DNA from: Calidifontimicrobium sp035325925 | GTDB taxonomy: Bacteria; Pseudomonadota; Gammaproteobacteria; Burkholderiales; Burkholderiaceae_C | Direction of reading: 5' to 3' | NCBI RefSeq assembly: GCF_035325925.1 | Contig: NZ_DAOKZA010000002.1 | Span: 1-64,000, forward strand | DNA: 64,000 bases | Position numbers and translations under genes: made by a program | Notes under the pieces: generated by a model | What the model saw: the letters and a program-made list of their open reading frames with translations, nothing else | The model's database searches: none | Told to the model about the DNA's origin: nothing | Shown: positions 17,081 through 27,709 of the stretch, piece by piece | Layout of the letters: the number at the start of each line of letters is the position of its first letter | Position numbering within the stretch: the first letter of the stretch is position 1

Positions 17081-17980
17081 ATGGACCGATTCACCGAAAT
17101 GCAGGCCTTTGCCGCCGTCGTCGATGCGGGCAGCTTCGTGCGTGCCGCCGATGCACTGCAGGTGTCGAAGACCGCCGTCTCGCGGCTCGTCGGTGACCTC
17201 GAGGCGCGGCTCGGCGTGCGCTTGCTGCACCGCACGACGCGCAGGCTGTCGCTGACCGTGGAAGGCGAGGTGTTCCACGCGCGATGCAAGGAGCTGCTGG
17301 CCGACGTCGAGGAGGCCGAGGCCGAGGTGACGGCGCGCGCCGACGAGGCCGTCGGGCTGCTGCGGCTGAACGTGCCGGTCAGCTTCGGACTGCTGCACCT
17401 GGCACCGCTGTGGCCGGCATTCCTGCAGCAGCACCCCAAGGTGACGCTGGACGTGACGCTGGCGGACCGCATCGTCGACCTGGTCGAAGAGGGCTACGAC
17501 CTGGCAGTGCGCATCGCGCGCCTGCCCGCGTCGTCGCTGGTCAGCCGCAAACTCGGTTCGACCCGGCTGGTGCTGTGCGCGTCGCCCGAGTACCTGCGGC
17601 GCCACGGCACGCCTTCGCACCCCGACCAGATCGCGCAGCACACCGTGTTCGCCTACACGCTGCTGGCCTCGGGCGACACCTGGAACTTCGAGGGCCCGCA
17701 GGGCCCGGTCAGCGTGAAGGTGACACCGCGCATGCGCAGCAACAGCGGCGACACCTGCTGCGCCGCGGCGCTGCAGCACCAGGGCATCGTGCTGCAGCCG
17801 TCCTTCATGGTCGGCGCGCACCTGCGCTCGGGCGCCCTGGTCGAGGTGCTGCCCGACCACCGCTCGATCGAGCTGGGCGTGTACGCGGTCTACGCGAGCC
17901 GCAAGCACCTCACGCCGAAGGTGCGCGTGCTGATCGACTACCTCGCCGAGGCGTTTCGCACTCGCGCCTGGGTCGCCTGA
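17081..17980 (+). CDS. LysR family transcriptional regulator
   Basis: The 299-residue protein has an N-terminal winged HTH (FAAVVDAGSFVRAADALQVSKTAVSRLVGDLEARLGVRLLHRTTRR) and a type 2 periplasmic-binding effector domain from about residue 90 (LRLNVPVSFGLLHLAPLWPAFL). It belongs to the common group that controls nearby NAD(P)-dependent enzymes. The ATG at 17081 is preferred over an in-frame TTG at 17063 because homology starts at MDRFTEMQAF. It is divergent from the F420-reductase-like gene. The effector is unknown. Confidence 0.92.
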   Translation: MDRFTEMQAFAAVVDAGSFVRAADALQVSKTAVSRLVGDLEARLGVRLLHRTTRRLSLTVEGEVFHARCKELLADVEEAEAEVTARADEAVGLLRLNVPVSFGLLHLAPLWPAFLQQHPKVTLDVTLADRIVDLVEEGYDLAVRIARLPASSLVSRKLGSTRLVLCASPEYLRRHGTPSHPDQIAQHTVFAYTLLASGDTWNFEGPQGPVSVKVTPRMRSNSGDTCCAAALQHQGIVLQPSFMVGAHLRSGALVEVLPDHRSIELGVYAVYASRKHLTPKVRVLIDYLAEAFRTRAWVA

Positions 17981-18155
17981 AGCCGCCACGCGCCCGCGAA
18001 AGAGCGCTGCGTCCTGCGCGGCGTTCTTGCGGCCGGCGCCGACCTGGCCAGGCGCTGCGGGAGCCGCTGGCGCGCGTGACCGACCCGCGAGCCGGCGCGC
18101 CGCCGCACAATCGGCACGGCCCGGTACCCGCCCCATGCGGTGTGCCGCACCCCCG

Positions 18156-19301
18156 ATGCCGAGCACCGACCCTCCCCGCGAACGTGTCCCGATCGACGAG
18201 CTGCGCGACCTGATCCGCCTCGGCGAGCCGCTGCCGTTTCGCCTGCTCGACGCCTCCGAGCGGCTGCTGCTCGGCGCGGGCCAGGTGGTGGCCAGCGAGC
18301 GCCAGTTCGAGCAGCTGCACGAGCGCGGCGCGTGGGCCGAGCGCGATCGTGTTCAGGCGGCGCGCGCTGCGGCGGCGCCCGAGCCGCCACGCGTGCCCAC
18401 GCTGTTCGACCGCTGGGAGGCGTTGGTGTGGGACGTCGACGCGCTGCTGCAGCGACTGGCCCAGGGCGGCGCCGGCGGATCCGACGTCGTGGCCCTGGCG
18501 GCGCGCACGCGGACGCTGCTCGACCGCGACCCCGACGTGGCGCTGTTCCTCGCGGTGCGCCAGGACGACCGCCGCTTCGCGCTGTACGCGCTGACCCACG
18601 CGGTGCACACGGCAACGATCGTGTCGCTGGCCGCGCGCCAGCTCGGCTGGGACGCCACGCGCGTGCAGTCGCTGGCCTGCGCCGCACTGACGATGAACGC
18701 GGCCGTCCAGCGCCTGCAGGGGCAGCTCGCCGAGCAGCAGGACCCGCCCACCCTGCGGCAGCGCGAGGCCATCGCGCAGCATCCTGCGGCCTCGGCGCAG
18801 CTGTTGCGTGCGGCCGGCGTCGACGACGAGCACTGGCTCGCCGCCGTCGAGCAGCACCACGAGCAGCCCGGCGGCGGCGGCTATCCGAAGGGGCTCGTGA
18901 CCCCCGACGAGACGGCGCAGCTGCTGCGGCTGGCCGACATGCTGATGGCCAAGCTCACGCCGCGCGCGCACCGCGCGGCGCTCGAGCCGCGTCTGGCGAT
19001 GCGCGACGTCTACCTCGCCGACCCCGACAAGCGCCTGGCCGCGGCGCTGGTGCGCGTGCTCGGCGTGCACCCGCCGGGCAGCATCGTGCAGCTGGCCGGC
19101 GGCGAGGTCGGCGTCGTCATCCGCCGCGCCGCGGACGGCCGCGGGCCCTGGGTGCGCGTGCTCGCCGGCGGCGCCGCGCTGCGCGAGGTCGACACGGCGG
19201 CGCCCGGGCAGGCCATCGCGCAGGGCGCGCCGATGCCCGCCGGCGTGTCGCGCATCTACGCGGAGCAGGTCTACGGGCTGATCGCGGCCGACCCGGACTG
19301 A
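18156..19301 (+). CDS. Degenerate HD-GYP domain protein
   Basis: The protein has 381 residues. A PilZ-like or unassigned N-terminal part (about 1-130) precedes an HD-GYP region. H148 (LTHAVH) and H234-H235-E236 of HHEQPGGGGYP are kept, as are HPAASAQLL and RLADMLMAKLTPR. The diagnostic HD pair is replaced by M180-N181 (ALTMNAAV instead of LLHDIGK), so the usual metal-dependent cyclic-di-GMP hydrolysis is doubtful. It may act as a binding or protein-interaction module. An in-frame ATG at 18135 is an alternative start. A cacaat -10-like hexamer lies at 18106-18111. Confidence 0.8.
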   Translation: MPSTDPPRERVPIDELRDLIRLGEPLPFRLLDASERLLLGAGQVVASERQFEQLHERGAWAERDRVQAARAAAAPEPPRVPTLFDRWEALVWDVDALLQRLAQGGAGGSDVVALAARTRTLLDRDPDVALFLAVRQDDRRFALYALTHAVHTATIVSLAARQLGWDATRVQSLACAALTMNAAVQRLQGQLAEQQDPPTLRQREAIAQHPAASAQLLRAAGVDDEHWLAAVEQHHEQPGGGGYPKGLVTPDETAQLLRLADMLMAKLTPRAHRAALEPRLAMRDVYLADPDKRLAAALVRVLGVHPPGSIVQLAGGEVGVVIRRAADGRGPWVRVLAGGAALREVDTAAPGQAIAQGAPMPAGVSRIYAEQVYGLIAADPD

Positions 19302-19314
19302 CCCACGGGGCACC

Positions 19315-19320
19315 GATAAT
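19315..19320 (+). promoter_or_regulatory. -10-like GATAAT six bases before a start codon
   Basis: gataat stands out in GC-rich sequence and ends six bases before the ATG at 19327. If it is a -10 element, transcription would begin at or next to the ATG and the mRNA would be leaderless. No good -35 is visible. Confidence 0.35.
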
Positions 19321-19326
19321 GCCCCG

Positions 19327-20319
19327 ATGCCCTCGCCTGCCGCGCGCCAGGACGCGATCACCGACGTCGCCGGACTGAAGGTCGGCCACTTCACCCACCC
19401 GCGACGCGCCACCGGCTGCAGCGTCGTGCTGTGCGAGGCCGGCGCGACCTGCGGCGTCGACGTGCGCGGCGCCGCGCCGGGCACGCGCGAGACCGACCTG
19501 CTGCGCCCCGACGCGATGGTCGAGCAGGTGCACGCGGTGCTGCTGACCGGCGGCAGCGCCTACGGGCTCGACGCGGCCGGCGGCGTGATGCGCTGGCTCG
19601 ACGAGCACGGCCACGGCCTGCCGGTGGGCCCGGCGCGCGTGCCGATCGTGCCCGCGGCGGTGCTGTTCGACCTGTGGCTGGGCGACGCGCGCATCCGCCC
19701 CGACGCCGACGCCGGCTATGCCGCGTGCAGCCACGCCGCTGCGCAGGCCCCGGCGCAGGGCAACGTCGGCGCCGGCGCCGGCGCGACGGTGGGCAAGCTG
19801 TGGGGCATCGCGCGTGCGATGAAAGGCGGCATCGGCACCGCATCGATCAGCGCGGCCGGCTTCACGGTCGGTGCGCTGGTGGCCGTCAACGCGCTCGGCG
19901 ACGTGATCGACCCGGCCACCGGCGAACCGGTGGCCGGCGCACGCAGCGCCGACGGGCGCCACCTGCTGCGCAGCGCCGCGGCGCTGCAGCGCGGCGAGCT
20001 GCCCGAGTCGCCGCGCCCCGGGCTGGCGACGACGATCGGCGTCGTCGCCACCGATGCGCAGCTGACCAAGGCGCAGGCGCACCGCATGGCGACGATGGCC
20101 CACGACGGGCTGGCGCGCTGCATCAACCCCTGCCACACGCTGACCGACGGCGACACGCTGTTCGCGCTGGCCACCGGTGCGGCCGGCCGGCCCGGGCCCA
20201 TGACGCTGCTCGGCACGCTCGCCGCCGAGGCGGTGACGCAGGCGGTGCTCGGCGCGGTGCGCCACGCCGTCGGGCTGCCGGGGCTGCCGGCGGCGCGCGA
20301 CCTCGGCACACCGCTGTAG
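19327..20319 (+). CDS. P1 family (DmpA-like) peptidase
   Basis: This 330-residue Ntn-type hydrolase of the DmpA/BapA/S58 family includes self-processing aminopeptidases and L-aminopeptidases/D-esterases. Visible hallmarks are ITDVAGLKVGHFTHPRRATG at the N terminus, LLTGGSAYGLDAAGGVMRWL, GNVGAGAGATVGKLWG, MKGGIGTASI and the C-terminal MAHDGLARCINPCHTLTDGD, near which the nucleophile region lies. No signal peptide, so it is cytoplasmic. The 5' context lacks a ribosome binding site and has GATAAT six bases upstream. Confidence 0.88.
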   Translation: MPSPAARQDAITDVAGLKVGHFTHPRRATGCSVVLCEAGATCGVDVRGAAPGTRETDLLRPDAMVEQVHAVLLTGGSAYGLDAAGGVMRWLDEHGHGLPVGPARVPIVPAAVLFDLWLGDARIRPDADAGYAACSHAAAQAPAQGNVGAGAGATVGKLWGIARAMKGGIGTASISAAGFTVGALVAVNALGDVIDPATGEPVAGARSADGRHLLRSAAALQRGELPESPRPGLATTIGVVATDAQLTKAQAHRMATMAHDGLARCINPCHTLTDGDTLFALATGAAGRPGPMTLLGTLAAEAVTQAVLGAVRHAVGLPGLPAARDLGTPL

Positions 20320-20405
20320 CCGGCGCGATCGGCGCGACCCCGACCAGGTCAAGGACGCAAGGGGCGCACACGGGTAACGTCGCCGCTTCTCCAGGGAGGA
20401 CGTTC

Positions 20406-20786
20406 ATGGCCAGCATCGAAGGCGTGTGCCGCGAGGTCTGCGACGCGACCGAGTACGTGACCATCGTGACGAACGGGCCCGACGGCCCGCACCTCGCCGG
20501 CCACTGGGGGAGCTACATGCGCATCGTCGAGCCCGGCGAGACGGTGGTGTTCCCGGTGGGCCGTTTCCAGCGCACCGAGCAGAACCTGCGCGCGAACGGG
20601 CGCATCCAGCTGATGGTCGCGTCGCGCAAGGTGCAGGGCACGCGCAGCCCGGGCCAGGGCTGCGTGATCGACGGCACCGGCGAGGTCGTCGCGTCGGGAG
20701 AGTACGTCGACCTGGTGCGCGAGAAGTTCCCGTGGGCGCGCGGCGCGCTGGTGGTGCAGGTCGCGTCGGTGTCAACGCAGCTCTGA
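20406..20786 (+). CDS. Pyridoxamine 5'-phosphate oxidase-like (split-barrel) protein
   Basis: The 126-residue protein has a flavin split-barrel pattern: FVTIVTNGPDGP-like strand (EYVTIVTNGPDGPHLAGHW), ETVVFPVGRFQRTEQNLRANGRIQLMVASRK, and a final GEVVASGEYVDLVREKFPWARGALVV segment. Small proteins of this type bind FMN, F420 or haem, and the substrate cannot be assigned. A strong agggagga ribosome binding site (about 20393-20400) supports the ATG. It converges on acs. Confidence 0.8.
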   Translation: MASIEGVCREVCDATEYVTIVTNGPDGPHLAGHWGSYMRIVEPGETVVFPVGRFQRTEQNLRANGRIQLMVASRKVQGTRSPGQGCVIDGTGEVVASGEYVDLVREKFPWARGALVVQVASVSTQL

Positions 20787-20813
20787 GCCGCGGGCCGCGC
20801 CGCGCCCCCCCGA

Positions 20814-22787
<1,974 letters not shown>

Positions 22788-23087
22788 CGCTGTCTCCAGG
22801 GTTGCCGTTGAAGCCTTGCCACCGTTGCGGTGGACCGCGGGGACTGTCGCCGCCACGGCTGACGAAGCCCTTACTCTACGTGGGCCGGCGCCGGCGTCCA
22901 TCGGGGCTTGGCCCCAGCGGGCGATCGCCCCCCCTACGGCGTCCCTCGACATCCCTCGACGTCCCTCGACGACGATCGCGGCAGGCCGCCCCCGCCGGCC
23001 GTCCGGGTCGGCCGCAAGCCCGGCCCCGCCTTGGCACAATCGTGCCGCCCGCGGCGCCGCTGCGGATCCCTTCGACGAACGCCCGCC
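22788..23087. promoter_or_regulatory. Divergent acs / sodium channel intergenic region
   Basis: This 300-base gap must hold the acs promoter and the promoter of the channel operon. It contains a 10-bp tandem repeat, an inverted repeat GGCAC-AATC-GTGCC at 23033-23046 that also holds a cacaat hexamer (23035-23040) about 47 bases before the channel GTG, and otherwise GC-rich sequence. I found no gene and no convincing sigma-54 site. Confidence 0.45.
22941..22970. repeat. 10-bp tandem repeat, three copies
   Basis: Units gtccctcgac, atccctcgac and gtccctcgac follow head to tail, with a partial fourth unit ending in the next bases. The array lies between acs and the sodium channel gene. Confidence 0.9.
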
Positions 23088-23966
23088 GTGAGCACCGTCC
23101 CCACCGTCCCCACCGTCCCCACCGTCGCCTCCCCCCTGCGCCGACGCCTCGGCGCCTGGCTCGCCCGCGCCGGCGTGCAGCGGGCGATCCTCGCACTGAT
23201 CATCGTCAACGCGGTGATCCTGGGGCTGGAGACCTCGCCGGCGCTGATGGCGTCGCACGGACCACTGCTCGTGGCGCTGGACCAGGCGATCCTCGCGGTG
23301 TTCGTCGCCGAGATCGCCGCGCGCCTGTTCGTGCACCGCGCGGCGTTCTTCCGCGACCCGTGGAGCGTGTTCGACTTCGCCGTCGTCGCGATCGCGCTGG
23401 TGCCGGCCAGCGGGCCGTTCGCGGTGCTGCGCGCGCTGCGCGTGCTGCGGGTGCTGCGGGTGCTGACGATCGTGCCGTCGATGCGTCGCGTCGTCGGCGG
23501 TCTGCTCGCGGCGATCCCGGGGCTCGGCTCGATCGCGGCCGTGCTGGCGCTGATCTTCTACGTGTTCGCGGTGATCGCGACCAAGCTGTTCGGCGCGTCG
23601 TTCCCCGACTGGTTCGGCACGATCGGCCGGTCGCTGTACACGCTGTTCCAGGTGATGACGCTCGAGAGCTGGTCGATGGGCATCTCGCGGCCGGTCATGG
23701 AGGTCCACCCGCACGCGTGGTTGTTCTTCATCCCGTTCATCCTGATCGCGACGTTCACGATGCTCAACCTGTTCATCGGCATCATCGTCAGCGCGATGCA
23801 GAGCTTCACCGAGGACGAGAAGGCGACGACGATCGCCGTCGTCGGCCAGGCGCGCGAACACATCGAGGCCGACCTGCACGGCGAAGTGCGCGCCCTGCGC
23901 GGCGAGATCGCGGAACTGCGGGCGCTGCTGCGTGAACGCCTCGCCGACGCCGGGAGCGCGCGGTGA
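23088..23966 (+). CDS. Voltage-gated sodium channel (NaChBac/NavAb type)
   Basis: The 292-residue, six-helix ion channel subunit assembles as a tetramer in this family. S4 carries arginines at every third position (R115, R118, R121, R124 in LRALRVLRVLRVLT). The pore has the bacterial sodium selectivity filter TLESWS (191-196) followed by MGISRPVME, as in NavAb-type channels. The S6 helix (FFIPFILIATFTMLNLFIGIIVSAM) and a C-terminal coiled-coil-like helix (EVRALRGEIAELRALLRERL) complete the architecture. I chose the GTG at 23088. The N terminus then starts with TVP repeats encoded by a 9-bp tandem repeat. The stop overlaps the exchanger gene by four bases. Confidence 0.9.
   Translation: MSTVPTVPTVPTVASPLRRRLGAWLARAGVQRAILALIIVNAVILGLETSPALMASHGPLLVALDQAILAVFVAEIAARLFVHRAAFFRDPWSVFDFAVVAIALVPASGPFAVLRALRVLRVLRVLTIVPSMRRVVGGLLAAIPGLGSIAAVLALIFYVFAVIATKLFGASFPDWFGTIGRSLYTLFQVMTLESWSMGISRPVMEVHPHAWLFFIPFILIATFTMLNLFIGIIVSAMQSFTEDEKATTIAVVGQAREHIEADLHGEVRALRGEIAELRALLRERLADAGSAR
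23094..23128 (+). repeat. 9-bp tandem repeat encoding TVP repeats
   Basis: The unit accgtcccc is repeated about three and a half times at the extreme 5' end of the channel gene, giving Thr-Val-Pro triplets. A length change by whole units would keep the frame. Confidence 0.85.
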
Positions 23967-25063
23967 CCCACGTGCTGATGTTCGCCGGCGGCCTGGTCGC
24001 GCTGGTGCTCGGCGCCAACGCGCTGGTGCGCGGCGCCTCGAAGCTGGCGCTGTCGTTCGGCATCTCGCCGCTGGTCGTCGGGCTGACGATCGTCGCCTTC
24101 GGCACGAGCGCGCCGGAGATGGCGGTGTCGGTGGGCGCGGCGATCGACGGGCAGACCGACATCGCGGTGGGCAACGTGGTGGGCAGCAACATCTTCAACG
24201 TGCTGTTCATCCTCGGCGCCAGCGCGGTGATCGCGCCGCTGGTCGTGCACGTGCAGTTGATCCGCCAGGAGGTGCCGATCATGATCGGCGCGTCGCTGGT
24301 GCTGCTGGTGCTGGTGCTCGACGGCCGGCTGTCGATGGTCGAAGGCGCGTTGCTGTCCGCGCTGCTGATCGCCTACACGGTGTTCCTGATCGTGCAGTCG
24401 CGGCGCGAGTCGCAGGCCGCGACCGGCGAGTTCGACCACGAACTCCAGCCGCCGGCGGCCGGCGCCTGGGACGCACGCTGGCCGGTGCAGGTCGCGCTGG
24501 TCGTCGTCGGGCTGGTGCTGCTGGTGCTGGGCTCGGACTGGCTGGTCGGCGCCGCGGTGGCCTTCGCGGGCGCGCTGGGCGTCAGCGACGTCGTGATCGG
24601 GCTGACGATCGTCGCCGCCGGCACCTCGCTGCCCGAGGTGGCCGCGTCGCTGACCGCTGCGGTGAAGGGCGAGCGCGACATCGCGGTCGGCAACGTCGTC
24701 GGCAGCAACGTGTTCAACCTGCTCGGCTGCCTGGGGCTGGCCGCGCTGGCCTCGGGCGGCGGGCTGGGCATGGCGGCGTCGGTGCTGAACTTCGACATCT
24801 GGGTCATGCTCGCCGTCATGCTGGCGTGCCTGCCGATCTTCCTGACCGGGCGCGAGATCGCGCGCTGGGAAGGCGCGCTGTTCCTCGCCTACTACGCCGC
24901 CTACGTCGGTTACCTGCTGCTGGCCGCGCAGCAGCACGACGCGCTGGGCGCCTACTCGACGGCAATGCTCAGCTTCGTGATCCCGCTGACCATCGTCACG
25001 CTGGTCGTCGCGACGATGCTGCGCGCCAAGCCCCGGGCCGACGCGGCGCCACCGCCGCGATGA
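23963..25063 (+). CDS. Calcium/sodium antiporter (CaCA family, YrbG-like)
   Basis: The 366-residue exchanger has two inverted halves, each with the alpha-repeat signatures: VAFGTSAPEMAVSVGA then GNVVGSNIFNVLFILG in the first half, VAAGTSLPEVAASLTA then GNVVGSNVFNLLGCLG in the second. These line the ion pathway and carry the acidic residues that bind Ca2+/Na+. About ten membrane helices are visible. The GTG start overlaps the stop of the sodium channel gene (GTGA). Such proteins usually extrude Ca2+ using Na+ influx. Confidence 0.92.
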   Translation: MTHVLMFAGGLVALVLGANALVRGASKLALSFGISPLVVGLTIVAFGTSAPEMAVSVGAAIDGQTDIAVGNVVGSNIFNVLFILGASAVIAPLVVHVQLIRQEVPIMIGASLVLLVLVLDGRLSMVEGALLSALLIAYTVFLIVQSRRESQAATGEFDHELQPPAAGAWDARWPVQVALVVVGLVLLVLGSDWLVGAAVAFAGALGVSDVVIGLTIVAAGTSLPEVAASLTAAVKGERDIAVGNVVGSNVFNLLGCLGLAALASGGGLGMAASVLNFDIWVMLAVMLACLPIFLTGREIARWEGALFLAYYAAYVGYLLLAAQQHDALGAYSTAMLSFVIPLTIVTLVVATMLRAKPRADAAPPPR

Positions 25064-25452
25064 CGCCACGCCGCCGCATCGGTTCCGGCTCGACCTTCGA
25101 GCGCGACATCGGCTACTCGCGCGCCGTCGCGGTCGGCGAGTGGGTGTTCGTCTCGGGCACCACCGGCTTCGACTACGCGACGATGACCATCGACGACGAC
25201 GTCGTCGCGCAGGCCGCGCAGTGCATCCGCAACATCGACGCGGCGCTGCGCGAAAGCGGCTGCACGCTGGCCGACGTCGTGCGCGTGCGCTACCTGCTGC
25301 CGAACGCCGACGACTTCCCCGCGTGCTGGCCGGTGTTGCGCGAGGCCTTCGGCGAAGCCCGGCCGGCGGCGACGATGATGGCCGTCGGGCTGGCCGACCG
25401 GCGCATGAAGATCGAGATCGAGGTCACCGCGCTGCGCACGCCGCCGGGCTAG
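25060..25452 (+). CDS. RidA/YjgF family protein
   Basis: The 130-residue protein is of the Rid family, cytosolic trimers that often deaminate reactive enamine/imine intermediates. GSTFERDIGYSRAVAVGEWVFVSGTTGFD at the N terminus and IRNIDAALRESGCTLADVVRVRYLLPN are typical. The C terminus (RPAATMMAVGLADRRMKIEIEVTA) lacks the exact RidA-subfamily R-x-x-V-x-V-x-x-LP ending but keeps an acidic metal-like position. The ATG overlaps the exchanger stop (ATGA), so it is the third cistron of the channel operon. The link to ion transport is unexplained. Confidence 0.88.
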   Translation: MTPRRRIGSGSTFERDIGYSRAVAVGEWVFVSGTTGFDYATMTIDDDVVAQAAQCIRNIDAALRESGCTLADVVRVRYLLPNADDFPACWPVLREAFGEARPAATMMAVGLADRRMKIEIEVTALRTPPG

Positions 25453-25537
25453 ACTGCGCGACCGAGGGACGCGGCGGCGCCCGGGTGCGCGCGGGGTCGC
25501 GCACGCGGTGCACGCCCGCGCGGAGGACCAGCCAGCA

Positions 25538-27709
25538 ATGACCCGCAGCGAGCGCGCGCCGCAGCCGCCGACGGCCGACGGCGACCGCCTGGACGCGGCC
25601 ACCTTCCAGCGCCAGAAGTACGACGACTTCCGCCGCACCTCGGCGCTGGCCGGCGTGGCCGGCGCAGTGCTCGTGTCCACGCTGTGGGTGTGGGACTGGG
25701 CCGTCGACGCCGCGCATGCCCCCGACACGCTCGGGTTGCGGCTGCTGCTGTCGGCGTCGATCCTGGTGTACCCGGCGGCGCTGGCGCTGGGCGTGCGGCG
25801 CGGGCTGTCGCTGGTGTTCTACGCGATGCTGCTGTGGCTGCAGTGGGTCTACCACGCGATCCTCGCGCGGCTCGACGGCGGCGCGGTGCACGGGCTGGCG
25901 GGCTACATGTACTGGTTCATCGTGCCGCCGCTGATGAGCTTCGTGCTGCCGCTGGCGCACAACGTCGCGGGCAACCTCGCGGTGGTCGCGTTCCCGCTGG
26001 CGATGACGATGCTGCTCGGCGCCCCGCCGGCGCTCGACGTGCCGCGCTACCTGGCGCTGATCGTGCCCGCCGGCGCAATCACGATCGCCGGGCACGTGAT
26101 GATCGACCGCCTGATGCGCCGCATCTACGAGGCGCAGTGGCAGTTGCAGCGGCGCGCGCGCACGATCGACGCACTCGGCCAGGACAAGCGGCGCGCCGAC
26201 GACGCGCTGCGCAAGTCGGAGGAGCAGTACCGCCTGCTCGTCGAGCACGCCAGCGAAGGCATCCTGATCTCGCAGCGCGGCGTGCTGCGTTTCGTCAACC
26301 CGCGCATCGTCGAGCTCGCCGGCCGCCCGGCCCCGGAGCTGCTCGGGCGCAACCTGCTCGACTTCGTGCACCCCGACGAACACGCGACGCTGACCGATCT
26401 GTACCGCCGCCGTCGTGCCGGCAGCACGCTGCCGGTGCACGCCGAGTTCCGCGTCGTGCGCCCCGACGGCGGCGTGGTGTGGGTCGAGACCAGCGGCGTC
26501 GACGTCGAGTGGGAGGGCCAGCGTGCCGTGCTGTCGTTCCTGATCGACATCACGCAGCGCCACGCGCTCGAGGAGAGCCTGAAGCACACGCTCGAGGAAC
26601 GCGAGACGGTGCTCGACCGCTCGATGGTCGGCATCGCCTTCCTCGACCCGCAGGGCCGGCTGCGCTGGGCCAACCCGGCGCTCGGCCGCATCTTCGGCAC
26701 CGACACGGACGCACTCGTCGGCCGCTCGCTCGAGCCGTTCTACGCCTCGCGCGACAGCTACCTCGCCACCGGGGCCGCGGTGACCGCGGCGGTGCGCGCC
26801 GGCCAGGGCTACGAGACCGAGCTGACGATGCGGCGCAGCGACGGCGGCTCGTTCTGGGCGCATCTGTCGGGCAAGGCGGTCAACGCGCGCGACCTGTCGC
26901 GCGGCACGGTGTGGGCGGTGATGGACATCGACACGCGCAAGCGCGCCGAGCAGGAGATCCGCAGCGCGTTCGAGAAGCACAAGGAGCTCGGCGAGCTGAA
27001 GTCGCGCTTCGTCTCGATGACCTCGCACGAGTTCCGCACGCCGCTGGCGACGATCCTGTCGTCGACCGACCTGCTCGAGCACTACGCCGAGCGGCTGCCC
27101 GCGGCCGAGCGCGCCGAGCTGCTCGCGACGATCAGGCAGGCGGTGCAGCGCATGACGCGCCTGCTCGACGACGTGCTGCTGATCGGCAAGGCCGAAGCCG
27201 GGCGGCTGGCGTTCCGTCCGGTCGAGGTCGACCTGTGCGCGCTGTGCCGCTCGGCGGCCATGGAGGCCGAACGCGCCGCACCGCGCGCGGCCGCGACCCA
27301 CGACGCCGGCACGCGCGCGCACGTCGTGCTCGACCTGCCCGCCGGCGAACTGCGCGTGCGCGCCGACGACAAGCTGCTGCGCTTCATCCTCGGCAACCTG
27401 CTGTCCAACGCGCTGAAGTACTCGCCGGCCGGCGGCGACGTCGTGCTGACGCTGCGCGCCGACGCGCAGGCGCTGAGCATCGCCGTGGCCGACCGCGGCA
27501 TCGGCATCCCGCCCGAGGACCTGCCGCGGCTGTTCGAGCCCTTCCACCGCGGGCGCAACGTCGGCACGTTGCCGGGCACCGGGCTGGGGCTGGCGATCGT
27601 GCGCAAGGCCGTCGACCTGCACGGCGGGCGCATCGAGGTCGACAGCGCGCCCGGCGCCACCCGTTTCGTCGTCACCCTGCCGAGGCACGAGGCATGGCCC
27701 GCATCCTGA
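25538..27709 (+). CDS. Membrane PAS-PAS sensor histidine kinase
   Basis: The protein has 723 residues. About six membrane helices lie in residues 35-210. PAS 1 spans about 227-345 (SEEQYRLLVEHASEGILISQ) and PAS 2 about 352-475 (LDRSMVGIAFLDPQGRLRWAN). The HisKA domain has phospho-acceptor H497 (MTSHEFRTPLATILSS), and the HATPase domain has LGNLLSNALKYSP, VADRGIGIPPEDLPRLFEPF and GTGLGLAIV. The ATG at 25538 follows a ggagga ribosome binding site. An in-frame GTG at 25508 is less likely. It overlaps the response regulator gene by 16 bases and lies 85 bases after ridA. The signal is unknown. Confidence 0.93.
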   Translation: MTRSERAPQPPTADGDRLDAATFQRQKYDDFRRTSALAGVAGAVLVSTLWVWDWAVDAAHAPDTLGLRLLLSASILVYPAALALGVRRGLSLVFYAMLLWLQWVYHAILARLDGGAVHGLAGYMYWFIVPPLMSFVLPLAHNVAGNLAVVAFPLAMTMLLGAPPALDVPRYLALIVPAGAITIAGHVMIDRLMRRIYEAQWQLQRRARTIDALGQDKRRADDALRKSEEQYRLLVEHASEGILISQRGVLRFVNPRIVELAGRPAPELLGRNLLDFVHPDEHATLTDLYRRRRAGSTLPVHAEFRVVRPDGGVVWVETSGVDVEWEGQRAVLSFLIDITQRHALEESLKHTLEERETVLDRSMVGIAFLDPQGRLRWANPALGRIFGTDTDALVGRSLEPFYASRDSYLATGAAVTAAVRAGQGYETELTMRRSDGGSFWAHLSGKAVNARDLSRGTVWAVMDIDTRKRAEQEIRSAFEKHKELGELKSRFVSMTSHEFRTPLATILSSTDLLEHYAERLPAAERAELLATIRQAVQRMTRLLDDVLLIGKAEAGRLAFRPVEVDLCALCRSAAMEAERAAPRAAATHDAGTRAHVVLDLPAGELRVRADDKLLRFILGNLLSNALKYSPAGGDVVLTLRADAQALSIAVADRGIGIPPEDLPRLFEPFHRGRNVGTLPGTGLGLAIVRKAVDLHGGRIEVDSAPGATRFVVTLPRHEAWPAS

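Noticed and set aside
18040..18135. Upstream in-frame extension of the HD-GYP gene
   Set aside because: The codons are low-complexity and a cacaat -10-like element lies within, so the start is placed downstream.
22941..22970. Tandem 10-bp units considered as part of a CRISPR-like array
   Set aside because: Units are contiguous without spacers and far too short.
23033..23046. Sigma-54 type promoter at ttggcacaatcgtgcc
   Set aside because: The GG-GC spacing does not match the -24/-12 consensus. It is better described as a short inverted repeat.
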